From positions 1 through 28,461 of the IMG/VR virus record IMGVR_UViG_3300025849_000160: a stretch of 28,461 nt of DNA; one strand, given 5' to 3'. Shown here in pieces: positions 1-6,640 of this stretch. Within the stretch, counting starts at the first letter, position 1, and each line of letters begins with the position of its first letter. The position numbers and the translations under genes are program-made. The notes below the pieces were generated by a model. The model did not search any database and was not told where the DNA came from. It saw nothing but the letters and a program-made list of their open reading frames with translations. Origin of the DNA: a virus.

Positions 1-1
1 T

Positions 2-595
2 TTCAAAAATGTCACAATCAAAAAGAGGGACACCGATGACATCGCACTGACTCAGGATGAGGTCAAGATCCTGGAATCAATAAAGCTCGATCACAGACTG
101 GACATGTTCAGGGATATGTTTTTGATCGGTGTGTACTCTGGACAAAGGTTTTCAGATTATTCTGTTTTTGAGAAAGCTGATGTCAGAAAAGGAATGATCA
201 TCAAAAGAGCTGAAAAAACTGAGACAAATTCATACATCCCACTCCATCCAAAACTGGAACAGCTCCTGGACAAATACAACTGGCAAATCAGAACAGTATC
301 ATCACAGAAATTCAACAAGGCAATTCAACAGATCTGCAAGATAGCAGGGTTTGAAGATGAGGTGAAAAAGACAAAATATCTGGGGTCAAAAAAAATGATC
401 GAGCGATTCCAACGCTGGGAGATTGTCACATCACACACAGCCAGACGAACTTTCATCACGCTATCCTCAGAGAAAGGAATGCCCGATCATATCATCATGT
501 CAATTACTGGAATAAGAGATCCAAAGACATTAAAAAAGTATAAAAAATTGAACCTGGATTCTGTCATGGACCAGGCGACAAAAGTTTTTCTTTGA
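2..595 (+). CDS. Tyrosine recombinase (phage integrase), 5' end outside the window
   Basis: Catalytic part of a site-specific tyrosine recombinase, which would integrate and excise the phage genome. The frame is open from base 2, so the first ATG at 104 is internal and the N-terminal arm-binding domain lies outside the window. Numbered from that ATG, box I is YSGQRFSD with Arg15, the beta-hairpin lysine is probably Lys38, box II is HTARR with His111 and Arg114, and the nucleophile is probably Tyr146 in KKYKKL. The usual GH before the tyrosine is replaced by TG (SITGIRDP), a divergent but plausible Bacteroidota-type arrangement. The 3' end overlaps the convergent repressor gene by 32 bases. 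I see no att site here. Family call is secure; activity is inferred. Confidence 0.9.
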   Translation, partial: FKNVTIKKRDTDDIALTQDEVKILESIKLDHRLDMFRDMFLIGVYSGQRFSDYSVFEKADVRKGMIIKRAEKTETNSYIPLHPKLEQLLDKYNWQIRTVSSQKFNKAIQQICKIAGFEDEVKKTKYLGSKKMIERFQRWEIVTSHTARRTFITLSSEKGMPDHIIMSITGIRDPKTLKKYKKLNLDSVMDQATKVFL

Positions 596-1172
596 TTTCT
601 TTCATCATTGAATGAGCATCTTTAGCAAATGCCACTGATTTCCAATAGGCATCAGACATCTCTTTTGCTTGTTTGGCAATTTTTTCTGATCTCTCTCCAT
701 TAACAGTCACAATTTCTGACATTTTCTCGTTTGTCTTTTTCATCTCAATGTGTTGTGATGTCATCTCATCAATTTTTTTGAAAAAAACATTTGTCATTTC
801 AGTCTGATGGATCATTCCTCTGTCAATTCTGTTTGCTAGTTCATTGATTGAATATTCTATTTTGTCAATTTTGTCCATTGTTTGCTGAAAGCGAGCCTGG
901 ACAGAAAGCTCATGATCATGAACTGATCTCATCATGTCTCCTCCCTCAGCCAACATTTCTCCAGCACCAACAAACACCCAATCATATGAAAGTTGTGGGA
1001 ATCGCCTTATGATGGTTTTAACAAGTTTTGAACTGGGATCTCTTTTTCCATTAAATACATTATAAAGAGTTCTATATCCCTCTGGATTTCCAATTTCTGA
1101 GGAAAATTCCCTGACGCTCAATGTTGTGGAGTCAAAAAATGCTTTCAGTCTTTCGCCTGGTGATCGTGTCAT
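564..1172 (-). CDS. HTH transcriptional regulator, probable phage repressor
   Basis: A 202-residue protein with an N-terminal XRE/CI-like helix-turn-helix (about residues 6-65: RLKAFFDSTTLSVREFSSEIG, then LYNVFNGKRDPSSKLVKTI), followed by RFPQLSYDWVFVGAGEML, a motif typical of Bacteroidota phage repressors. Residues about 85-195 form a charged, heptad-rich segment likely to be a coiled coil for oligomerisation. There is no visible S24/LexA-type peptidase domain, so RecA-stimulated self-cleavage is not expected from this sequence. It is the only gene I call on the minus strand, is divergent from the early genes and convergent with the integrase. Lysogeny repressor is the natural role from position, but an anti-repressor-controlled regulator is also possible. 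Confidence 0.8.
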   Translation of the reverse strand: MTRSPGERLKAFFDSTTLSVREFSSEIGNPEGYRTLYNVFNGKRDPSSKLVKTIIRRFPQLSYDWVFVGAGEMLAEGGDMMRSVHDHELSVQARFQQTMDKIDKIEYSINELANRIDRGMIHQTEMTNVFFKKIDEMTSQHIEMKKTNEKMSEIVTVNGERSEKIAKQAKEMSDAYWKSVAFAKDAHSMMKEIKEKLLSPGP

Positions 1173-1263
1173 GATAAATATGTGTAAAAAGTGAAAAAAA
1201 AAACAATATTATAGGAACTTTCGGAAAAATTTGTGTATTATTACACAAAATTAGAAAAGACCA
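1173..1263. promoter_or_regulatory. Divergent control region with palindromic operator candidate
   Basis: The gap between the repressor and the rightward early genes. It holds a perfect inverted repeat, TTTGTGTA-TTAT-TACACAAA, at 1230-1249. A further TGTGTA half-site lies at 1181-1186 beside the repressor start. On the minus strand, TAATTTTG (reading left from about 1255) matches the Bacteroidota -7 consensus TAnnTTTG and overlaps the palindrome, and a TATAAT lies at 1213-1208. The palindrome is directly visible; operator function and the promoter assignments are inference. Confidence 0.55.
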
Positions 1264-1599
1264 ATGATAAATAAACTTACAAACAAGATAGAAAAACTGG
1301 ACAAAAAAGCGTTCAATTCTGTCACAAAGTATTTAACAGAGTTGCAAACAATCAGGATCAAGGGAAAACCAATGAAAAACACTGATGGGTCAACAACAGT
1401 GGAGTTTCGCAGGAAATTATTCAAAACCGAAACACACGTTTTTCAACTATCTGGATTTATCAAAACAACAAAAAGACAACAAAAGCTCGTCTTTTTTGTG
1501 TCATTATTTGATCATAGTGATCACAAAAATCCGATTTCAATTTCACAAGAGCAGCACAAAAAAGTCACAGATTTAATCAAAGACAAAATCACGTATTAA
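1264..1599 (+). CDS. Small basic protein of unknown function, first early gene
   Basis: A 111-residue Lys-rich protein that I do not recognise. The N-terminal third is charged and helical (TNKIEKLDKKAFNSVTKYL). The middle looks like alternating beta strands (TTVEFRRKLFKTETHVFQL, then KLVFFVSLFDH). It begins 15 bases after the operator palindrome, so it is the first gene of the rightward early operon. Its stop overlaps the next start as TAATG, implying translational coupling to the Xis-like gene. Position suggests early control or excision, but nothing in the sequence proves it. Confidence 0.65.
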   Translation: MINKLTNKIEKLDKKAFNSVTKYLTELQTIRIKGKPMKNTDGSTTVEFRRKLFKTETHVFQLSGFIKTTKRQQKLVFFVSLFDHSDHKNPISISQEQHKKVTDLIKDKITY

Positions 1600-1889
1600 T
1601 GGGAATGACAGCAGAAGAAATTCGAGAGTTTGAAAAAGAGCATGGGGTGAGACCGATCTCAGAATTTGAGGCAGCAGTTGACAAATCAATTGCTCGGATC
1701 ATGGAACTCAACAAAATCATCAATCCAAATCAACCACAGCTTTTGAAAAAATCAGAGGCAATGAAAATCCTGGGATTGTCCAGAAAAACATTTGACCAGG
1801 CAATTGCAAAGAAACAAATCAAAACAGTCAACCTGGGAGGATCAACTCTGATTCCTAGAACAGAAATAAAACGTTTAACACAACTATAA
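1599..1889 (+). CDS. Excisionase-like helix-turn-helix protein
   Basis: A 96-residue protein whose C-terminal half (about residues 46-94) has the MerR/Xis-type winged-helix pattern of 'helix-turn-helix domain' excisionases: LLKKSEAMKILGLSRKTFDQ followed by the wing VNLGGSTLIPRTEIKRL. The N-terminal half is acidic and helical. Such proteins bend DNA at att sites to direct the integrase towards excision, or act as small regulators. The start overlaps the upstream stop and the stop overlaps the next ATG (both TAATG), placing it in a tightly coupled early operon. The HTH class is clear; excision rather than regulation is inferred from the nearby integrase. Confidence 0.75.
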   Translation: MGMTAEEIREFEKEHGVRPISEFEAAVDKSIARIMELNKIINPNQPQLLKKSEAMKILGLSRKTFDQAIAKKQIKTVNLGGSTLIPRTEIKRLTQL

Positions 1890-2002
1890 TGGAAACAACT
1901 ATCACACAAATCCAAAATCTTTATCTCCAGGGAGACATCACTCTTCATGAATTCTTAACAGCCAGGAGGGAGATCATGGCGTCAAAATCGAGTATTAATT
2001 AA
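1889..2002 (+). CDS. 37-residue early protein, unknown
   Basis: A short reading frame that starts inside a TAATG overlap with the Xis-like gene and ends with TAA at 2000-2002. The peptide begins METTITQIQNLYLQGDITLH and ends in a basic segment (ARREIMASKSSIN). The coupled start, its fit between two genes and codon use like its neighbours favour a real gene. No function is evident; it may be a small helical regulator. Confidence 0.5.
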   Translation: METTITQIQNLYLQGDITLHEFLTARREIMASKSSIN

Positions 2003-2013
2003 AATCAAATAAA

Positions 2014-2613
2014 ATGTCACACACACACAACCAACACATGAAGCACAGGCTCACACAATTGCCTGTGATGAACCTGAAAGGGAAATCCTATTCAGAAGTA
2101 AAAGACCGAATCAGATTTGTTGCTGAGAATTATGATTATGATGTCAAGATCCTAGGATCAGAATTTATTTCAGAGATCAGCGAATGGAAAATCATTGTCC
2201 AGGTGTCAATCTATTTTGAAGGCAAAGACGTTGCTCCATCAATTTATGATGGGATTGCATCTGAGCCACACAAAGGGAGAGGAGCAAACCAGACTCATGC
2301 TCTTGAGAATTGCTACACATCAGCAGTTGGAACAGCCCTGGGAAAAGCTGCAATCGGATTGCCAGCGAATGGACTTGCATCTTATGATGAGGTACAAAAC
2401 GCAATCACCAGACAGGACAAAGCTGCAAAGGATTTTGAGACTGAAAAGAAAAGCCTGGTTAAAAGGTATGCAGACATGACCTGGGATCAATATGAATCAA
2501 ATCTGTCAAAACATTATGATTTCACAGATCAAATGATTGACACCCTGAGAGACATGTGGATCGCAATGGCCACAGTTGACAAAGTAATTGAACCAGAAAA
2601 CACAGCAGCATGA
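2014..2613 (+). CDS. ERF/Rad52-like single-strand annealing protein (putative)
   Basis: A 199-residue protein with the layout of phage single-strand annealing recombinases. A beta-rich core (residues about 15-75, including WKIIVQVSIYFEGKDV) is followed by a helix resembling the ERF signature, ENCYTSAVGTALGKAAIGL then ASYDEV (about residues 94-125), and a charged helical C-terminus. These proteins anneal complementary single strands during recombination-dependent replication or repair. The A-rich leader (AAATCAAATAAAATG) is typical of Bacteroidota starts. The gene overlaps the next by ATGA, and an SSB-like gene lies in the same module. The family call rests on pattern recognition of one helix and context. 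Confidence 0.6.
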   Translation: MSHTHNQHMKHRLTQLPVMNLKGKSYSEVKDRIRFVAENYDYDVKILGSEFISEISEWKIIVQVSIYFEGKDVAPSIYDGIASEPHKGRGANQTHALENCYTSAVGTALGKAAIGLPANGLASYDEVQNAITRQDKAAKDFETEKKSLVKRYADMTWDQYESNLSKHYDFTDQMIDTLRDMWIAMATVDKVIEPENTAA

Positions 2614-3197
2614 GCAGATCATCAGAACAATGGATTGCATCCCAGGATGGTGTGATCGATACAACCACGACAATCAGAGAAATGGAAGTCCAGGAAATGG
2701 AGGTCATTGATCAAAGACATGAAAAGCTCTCAACTCTCCAGAGACATCGAAGAGCTGGAAAGCTGTTCATTGACAAAGCAGTCAAAGATGTTGAAGATGG
2801 GATCCTGGATCCCCTGGATGTTTTCATCGTATTCAAAACAATGGCTGAGCAATTGACCACTGCAAACAAAGAAATCCAGGATTTGGCAATTGACCAGGCT
2901 GAACTCCATGGAGCAAAGACATTTTCACATCATGGATATCAGATCGGAGTTGTCCAGGGTCGAACAACCTGGGATTTCAAAAACTGCCAGGGAGTTGTTG
3001 AGATGGAGGCTGAGGTCAAAAGACTCAAAGACAACCTCAAATCGATGAGAAAGGCAGCTGAGGCTGATGGTTATTCAGAGGTCGTGGAACTCAATGGACA
3101 GAAAGTCCTGGCAGCTCCAGATCAAAATGGAGAGCTCATCGCATTACCAGTCACAAAGAACGGAAAATCATATTTGACAATCAAGTCCACACATTAA
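2610..3197 (+). CDS. Recombination-module phage protein with coiled coil, unknown function
   Basis: A 195-residue acidic protein, translationally coupled (ATGA) to the annealing protein. The first half is helical and charged (RHEKLSTLQRHRRAGKLFID, FKTMAEQLTTANKEIQDLAI). A central segment, GYQIGVVQGRTTWDFKNC, is followed by a coiled coil (EMEAEVKRLKDNLKSMRKAA) and a C-terminal strand KSYLTIKST. This 'TTW/YDF then coiled coil then short beta end' plan is common in phage proteins beside recombination genes. A single-strand-binding accessory or nuclease-inhibitor-like role is possible but not shown. A terminator-like hairpin follows immediately. Confidence 0.6.
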   Translation: MSRSSEQWIASQDGVIDTTTTIREMEVQEMEVIDQRHEKLSTLQRHRRAGKLFIDKAVKDVEDGILDPLDVFIVFKTMAEQLTTANKEIQDLAIDQAELHGAKTFSHHGYQIGVVQGRTTWDFKNCQGVVEMEAEVKRLKDNLKSMRKAAEADGYSEVVELNGQKVLAAPDQNGELIALPVTKNGKSYLTIKSTH

Positions 3198-3203
3198 TCA
3201 AAG

Positions 3204-3245
3204 AAAGGGAGATCGGGCGAGTGGCTTTGTTTGTCTCCCTTTTTT
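3204..3245 (+). terminator. Terminator-like hairpin after the recombination genes
   Basis: AAAGGGAGA (3204-3212) pairs perfectly with TCTCCCTTT (3234-3242) across a 21-base loop, and Ts continue to 3245. The loop is long for an intrinsic terminator, so attenuation or RNA processing is also possible. Confidence 0.55.
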
Positions 3246-3258
3246 AAAACATAAAATC

Positions 3259-3747
3259 ATGGCAGTTAGAACCCCTTCAAAAACAAGACAAGCATTGCTC
3301 AATTCGATGCTGACTCCAGCTCTCAATGAATTGAATGAGATGTTCAAGATTGAAAACATCCTGGAAAGAAACAGGACAACAGATTTTGTCAAGGCGAGAA
3401 CATTCTTTTTTCGCTATTGCACAACCAGATACAAGCTCACCAGAAATGACCTGGGATGGTTTACTGGTCGAGATCATGCATCGGTGACACATGCTCTCCA
3501 AACATTCAGAAACATTTCGTCATATGACAGAGTATATGTTGACGAGTACACGTCAATCAGTACACGACTGGATGGAATCCTCAACAATGAGCCTGATGAA
3601 ACGCTCAGGGACTTTCTGGCTGAATATATCAGAGCAGCACCCTTGTCAAAGGTTGAGGAGATTTATATCTACATGATCAACTATGAGCCAGGGATCATGG
3701 ACAGCCTGGAGTTCATCCTGGAAAAGCAACAAATTGAAACGACATGA
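3259..3747 (+). CDS. DnaA domain IV-like DNA-binding protein
   Basis: A 162-residue protein carrying the DnaA-box-recognition signature of the bacterial replication initiator: ARTFFFRYCTTRYKLTRNDL then GRDHASVTHAL at residues 70-80, closely matching DnaA domain IV (GRDHxTVxHA). The AAA+ ATPase domain of DnaA is absent. The N-terminus is a short helical region and the C-terminus (about 100-162) an acidic helical tail. It could recruit host DnaA partners to a phage origin, compete with DnaA, or bind the repeats in the adjacent gene. It overlaps the initiator gene by ATGA. The domain call is strong; the biological role is inferred. Confidence 0.75.
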   Translation: MAVRTPSKTRQALLNSMLTPALNELNEMFKIENILERNRTTDFVKARTFFFRYCTTRYKLTRNDLGWFTGRDHASVTHALQTFRNISSYDRVYVDEYTSISTRLDGILNNEPDETLRDFLAEYIRAAPLSKVEEIYIYMINYEPGIMDSLEFILEKQQIETT

Positions 3748-4460
3748 GCAAAGATCCAGCTTTTTTGTTCTATCCTGGAGACTATCTCAGAGACACTCAG
3801 GTGCTCTCTGAGGAGTCACAGGTTGCATATGACAGAATCATGTGTGAACATATGAGAAACATATGTATTTCACAGCAACGTCTCAAATTTTTCATAAAAC
3901 GTCTGAATGATGATCATCAGGAAGAGATCATGTCTGTCCTGGAGGAGTGTTCTGATGGATTTCAGATCCCCTGGGTTGCTGAAAGCATCACCAAACGCAA
4001 GGCATACAGCGAATCCAGGAGGAGAAACAGAGCATCAAAACCTGATAAACATATGTCAAACATATCATCATCATATGTTCCACATATGGAAAATGAAAAT
4101 GAAAATGTAAATGATACTATAAATAAAACAGAAAATCAAGATGAAAAAATCAAAGTCGAAATCTTTCCAACTTTTGAGGACTTCTGGAATCAATATGACA
4201 AAAAGGTCGGGAGACCTAGATGTGAGAAACTATGGAAACAGATCAAACAAAAAGACAGAGAGTCTATTGTGGATCATCTGGACAAATACATCCCCAGTAC
4301 CCCAGATAAGATGTATCGAAAAAATCCAGACACCTATCTCAGGAACAAAGGCTGGGAAGATGAGATTCTTGAAAATAACATAAACAACAAATCAAATGGC
4401 AATTCAAAAACAAACTACTCAGCCCTTAGAGCAGAACTCGGGCTCGTTGTTGGTCAATAA
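3744..4460 (+). CDS. Phage replication initiator, DUF1376-type N-terminus with O-like C-terminus
   Basis: A 238-residue protein. Residues about 4-85 (DPAFLFYPGDYLRDTQVLSE) have the DUF1376-type winged-helix start of phage replication proteins. A low-complexity linker follows (about 92-140, rich in N, E, S and K). The C-terminal part (about 145-210) has the O/DnaD-like pattern FEDFWNQYDKKVGRPRCEKLWKQI, then TPDKMYRKNPDTYLRNKGWEDEI. Such proteins bind the phage origin and recruit helicase. The linker DNA contains AACATATG repeats and a very AT-rich stretch, so the gene may contain its own origin as lambda O does. It is coupled upstream to the DnaA-like gene and overlaps the downstream frame by 65 bases. 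Confidence 0.75.
   Translation: MSKDPAFLFYPGDYLRDTQVLSEESQVAYDRIMCEHMRNICISQQRLKFFIKRLNDDHQEEIMSVLEECSDGFQIPWVAESITKRKAYSESRRRNRASKPDKHMSNISSSYVPHMENENENVNDTINKTENQDEKIKVEIFPTFEDFWNQYDKKVGRPRCEKLWKQIKQKDRESIVDHLDKYIPSTPDKMYRKNPDTYLRNKGWEDEILENNINNKSNGNSKTNYSALRAELGLVVGQ
3847..4156 (+). other. Candidate replication origin inside the initiator gene
   Basis: AACATATG occurs at 3847-3854 and 3858-3865, 11 bases apart. A second cluster has AAACATATG (4047-4055), AAACATATC (4058-4066), CATATGTT (4072-4079, inverted) and CACATATGG (4081-4089). About 65 bases follow (4090-4156) with only some 11 G/C, including three GAAAAT units. Iterons in the linker of the initiator gene followed by an unwinding-type AT-rich stretch is the lambda ori design. 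The repeats are seen directly; origin function is inference. Confidence 0.45.
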
Positions 4461-4902
4461 TTATTTCCACAACAATATTAAAACAATAGATGACGCAAGA
4501 AAAGCAAAAGTCCCAACGCTTGCAGCAATGTCCAGAACTGTCCATGATGGAAGAGCTTTTGGAAAAGAGGAGGTTGTCAGACAGATCGTCAAATGGCTCA
4601 TTGAGCTTAATGAAATGATGGATCTCAACAGACCGATGACAAACGCTCAGATCCTGATGTGTGCCCGAATGATCATGGAAGATTTTTATTATCTCAAATC
4701 AACAGATCTGGCTTTGTTTTTTACTAAGATCATCAAGGGTGAGTTTGGTGAGATGTATGAATCACTCTCACTCACAAAGATCATGTCATGGCTGGCTATC
4801 TATTCAGAGGAGAGAATGAACATGTCAGCACAGGAATCACACATGAATCACGACAAGATCGTCTCCAGAGAGTCATGGGTTCCTAGAAAATCAGAACATT
4901 AA
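4396..4902 (+). CDS. Replication-module protein, possible helicase-loader partner
   Basis: A 168-residue, mostly helical protein of a type I associate with Bacteroidota phages next to the initiator. The core (about residues 55-140) includes EEVVRQIVKWLIELNEMMDL, NAQILMCARMIMEDFYYLKS and ALFFTKIIKGEFGEMYESL. Its place directly after an O-like initiator recalls lambda P, so a helicase-loader role is possible, but there is no Walker motif and no direct evidence. The ATG at 4396 overlaps the upstream gene by 65 bases; downstream TTG codons at 4447 and 4450 are alternative starts, and the conserved-looking part begins after them. Confidence 0.6.
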   Translation: MAIQKQTTQPLEQNSGSLLVNNYFHNNIKTIDDARKAKVPTLAAMSRTVHDGRAFGKEEVVRQIVKWLIELNEMMDLNRPMTNAQILMCARMIMEDFYYLKSTDLALFFTKIIKGEFGEMYESLSLTKIMSWLAIYSEERMNMSAQESHMNHDKIVSRESWVPRKSEH

Positions 4903-4926
4903 TTTTTAATTTAATACACACACACA

Positions 4927-5655
4927 ATGAACAAATTCAATTTATTCTTAAATGAGAACAGCAATCGCAAAATCAGACGCACAAAAGATTATCACAAATT
5001 TTCTTTCAGTGTTGACAACAGACCATTAAATCTGGCTCACGTCCACACTCTGACAAAAAGTATTGAAAAGTATGGACAACTCGAGGTCATTAAAGTCGAC
5101 TCCAGAGGAGTGATCAAAGAGGGACAACATCGATTCACAGCCCTCAAAAATCTGGGCGAGTGGGTTGAGTATTATGTGTCCGACAGCGACCAGGACAACA
5201 TCATCGAGATGAACACAGTGAGACTTAATTGGCAGCTTTCAGACTATTTAAATTTTTATGTCAAAAAGAATGACTGGGGATATGAGAGATTCAATGATCT
5301 TGTCGTGCATTTCAATGGATTCTCTGTTCCTGCAATCAACAAAGCAGTCGGATGCACCTCATCAAATTTCAAAAAGGGACATCTCCAGATCAATGAGACC
5401 ACCTACAAAAACGCTGAGACAATCCTGATGGGTTGTGAATCGATCTCTGGGTGGTTTCATGCTGCAAGAGCTACCTCATTTGTGGCGGCAATGTCTGAGG
5501 TGAGTCGAAAATACAAGATTAATGTTCAAGCATTTTTCGCAAAGGCGACAATGTACAAAGACTCAAAGATGCATCATTGCACATCGACAGCAGAATATCG
5601 ACAAATGATCATCAATCTGTGGAACTATAAAAATAGAAATAAAATTAAACAATAA
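4927..5655 (+). CDS. ParB/Srx-fold protein of the replication module
   Basis: A 242-residue protein with a ParB-like N-terminal domain (about residues 28-95). The signature is VIKEGQHRFTALKNLG, with GQHR at 66-69, the nucleotide-binding loop of ParB/sulfiredoxin-fold proteins. Residues about 100-235 form a second, mainly helical part with aromatic residues (YLNFYVKKNDWGYERFNDL) that may be an HTH-type DNA-binding region (GFSVPAINKAVGCTSSNFKK). Phage members act as CTP/ATP-dependent DNA-binding proteins or nucleases; which applies is unknown. It lies between the replication proteins and the SSB-like gene, behind an A/T-rich leader. A replication or segregation role is inferred. Confidence 0.7.
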   Translation: MNKFNLFLNENSNRKIRRTKDYHKFSFSVDNRPLNLAHVHTLTKSIEKYGQLEVIKVDSRGVIKEGQHRFTALKNLGEWVEYYVSDSDQDNIIEMNTVRLNWQLSDYLNFYVKKNDWGYERFNDLVVHFNGFSVPAINKAVGCTSSNFKKGHLQINETTYKNAETILMGCESISGWFHAARATSFVAAMSEVSRKYKINVQAFFAKATMYKDSKMHHCTSTAEYRQMIINLWNYKNRNKIKQ

Positions 5656-5659
5656 TAAT

Positions 5660-6061
5660 ATGAGCAAACCACTATCAATCGAAGGCTGGACAGTTGTTTC
5701 TGTCGGTCAAACACAGACAATCGGATCCAATGGATTCCAAAAGCGAGAACTCGTCATCACAGACAATGGGGACAAATATCCTCAATTTAGAATGATTGAG
5801 GCAACACAGGACAAATGTGTTGACCTAGACAAAATATCAAAGGGAGACAAAGTCACAGTTGATTTCTGGGCTGGAGGACGACAATGGACAAACCCCCAGG
5901 GAGTTGTTAAAACATTCAACCAGGACAAACTGGCGAGCATTCAAAAAACATCACATGACTGGGATGACAGTGTCAAAGGATCAATTGAACTTTTGTCTGG
6001 AACTGAGAACGCTTATGCAGACAACCCACCAAAGAACAAAGAGGAGGATTTACCTTTTTAA
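5660..6061 (+). CDS. Single-stranded DNA-binding (SSB-like) protein
   Basis: A 133-residue OB-fold-type protein resembling the DUF3127 family of Bacteroidota SSB-like proteins. The body shows alternating strands (WTVVSVGQTQTIGSNGFQKR, VTVDFWAGGRQWTNPQG, FNQDKLASIQ). The last residues are KNKEEDLPF, the acidic tip ending in Pro-Phe that SSB proteins use to recruit replication and repair partners. It should coat single strands during phage replication and could cooperate with the annealing protein at 2014-2613. It is the last gene before a strong terminator. The C-terminal tip makes the role fairly secure even though the core differs from classic SSB. Confidence 0.85.
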   Translation: MSKPLSIEGWTVVSVGQTQTIGSNGFQKRELVITDNGDKYPQFRMIEATQDKCVDLDKISKGDKVTVDFWAGGRQWTNPQGVVKTFNQDKLASIQKTSHDWDDSVKGSIELLSGTENAYADNPPKNKEEDLPF

Positions 6062-6241
6062 AACATGGACTGATCAACCTTACTGATCAAATTTTTTCAT
6101 TTTAAATTTAGTTAATCGATGAGAACCCTGGGAGAGATCCTGGGGTTTTTTGGTTAATAAATGACCAAAAATGACCCCGAATTGTTGATGAGGTTTTTTG
6201 TTTATTTACAATGCCACTCGTTCGATTTTAAATGATCGAGC
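6062..6241 (+). other. Intergenic gap closing the replication operon
   Basis: This 180-base AT-rich gap holds the terminator at 6124-6151 and little else that I can support. A 24-codon frame (6161-6235) starts in a good leader context but has no other support. I did not find a clear TTTG/TAnnTTTG promoter for the next operon, though one would be expected here. Confidence 0.5.
6124..6151 (+). terminator. Intrinsic terminator after the SSB-like gene
   Basis: AACCCTGGGA (6124-6133) pairs with TCCTGGGGTT (6138-6147) across a GAGA tetraloop, giving ten pairs of which two are G-T wobbles, followed by a T run ending at 6151. This is a textbook rho-independent terminator and separates the replication operon from the NinG-sigma-terminase genes. 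Confidence 0.85.
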
Positions 6242-6640
6242 ATGAACATAAAAAAGTATCAAGGAAAAACACTGAGCCAGCTCAAGGCAACCGCTGTCCG
6301 ACACTTCCACAAATTTATCAGAGAGAGAGACAAAGGCAAACCATGTGTCTCCTGTGGCAAATACACAACACTCCAGGCTGGTCACTTTTATTCAGCAGGA
6401 AATTTTCCAGAAACCAGATTCAATGAGGACAATGTGCATGGTCAGTGCAAAAAATGCAACTATTTCCTCTCAGGAAATCTCCTCCCATACAGAACAGAAC
6501 TGATCTCCAGGATCGGACAGGATCAATTTGATCAGCTTGAAATGATTAATCAGATGAGCAAAAGAACTCGATTCAAATGGGATCGCTTTTATCTGATTGA
6601 GACCATTGAGAAGTACAAAGAAAAAAACAAAAGCAAATGA
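6242..6640 (+). CDS. ninG: NinG/Rap-family HNH-type recombination endonuclease
   Basis: A 132-residue protein matching lambda NinG (Rap) in plan. It has a zinc pair CVSCG (Cys35, Cys38), QAGHFYSAG with His48, RFNEDNVHGQC with Asn64 and His66, and a second zinc pair CKKC (Cys69, Cys72), followed by NYFLSGNL and a helical tail. In lambda, NinG is a structure-specific nuclease acting on branched recombination intermediates. Here it would resolve intermediates made by the annealing protein. It is the first gene after the terminator and overlaps the sigma-like gene by ATGA. The ATG at 6242 is used because it precedes the conserved basic helix directly. Confidence 0.88.
   Translation: MNIKKYQGKTLSQLKATAVRHFHKFIRERDKGKPCVSCGKYTTLQAGHFYSAGNFPETRFNEDNVHGQCKKCNYFLSGNLLPYRTELISRIGQDQFDQLEMINQMSKRTRFKWDRFYLIETIEKYKEKNKSK

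Noticed and set aside
2195-2479. A 94-codon plus-strand frame inside the annealing protein gene
   Set aside because: It overlaps a better-supported frame completely and encodes a Gln/Leu/Arg-rich peptide of shadow type.
3198-3258. The gap before the DnaA-like gene considered as a riboswitch or small RNA
   Set aside because: A simple long-loop hairpin with a T run explains it; no conserved aptamer-like core is visible.
6161-6235. A 24-codon frame with a good leader (GGTTAATAAATG) in the gap after the SSB-like terminator
   Set aside because: Too short and without any recognisable pattern; it lies just after the terminator and could arise by chance in this AT-rich gap.
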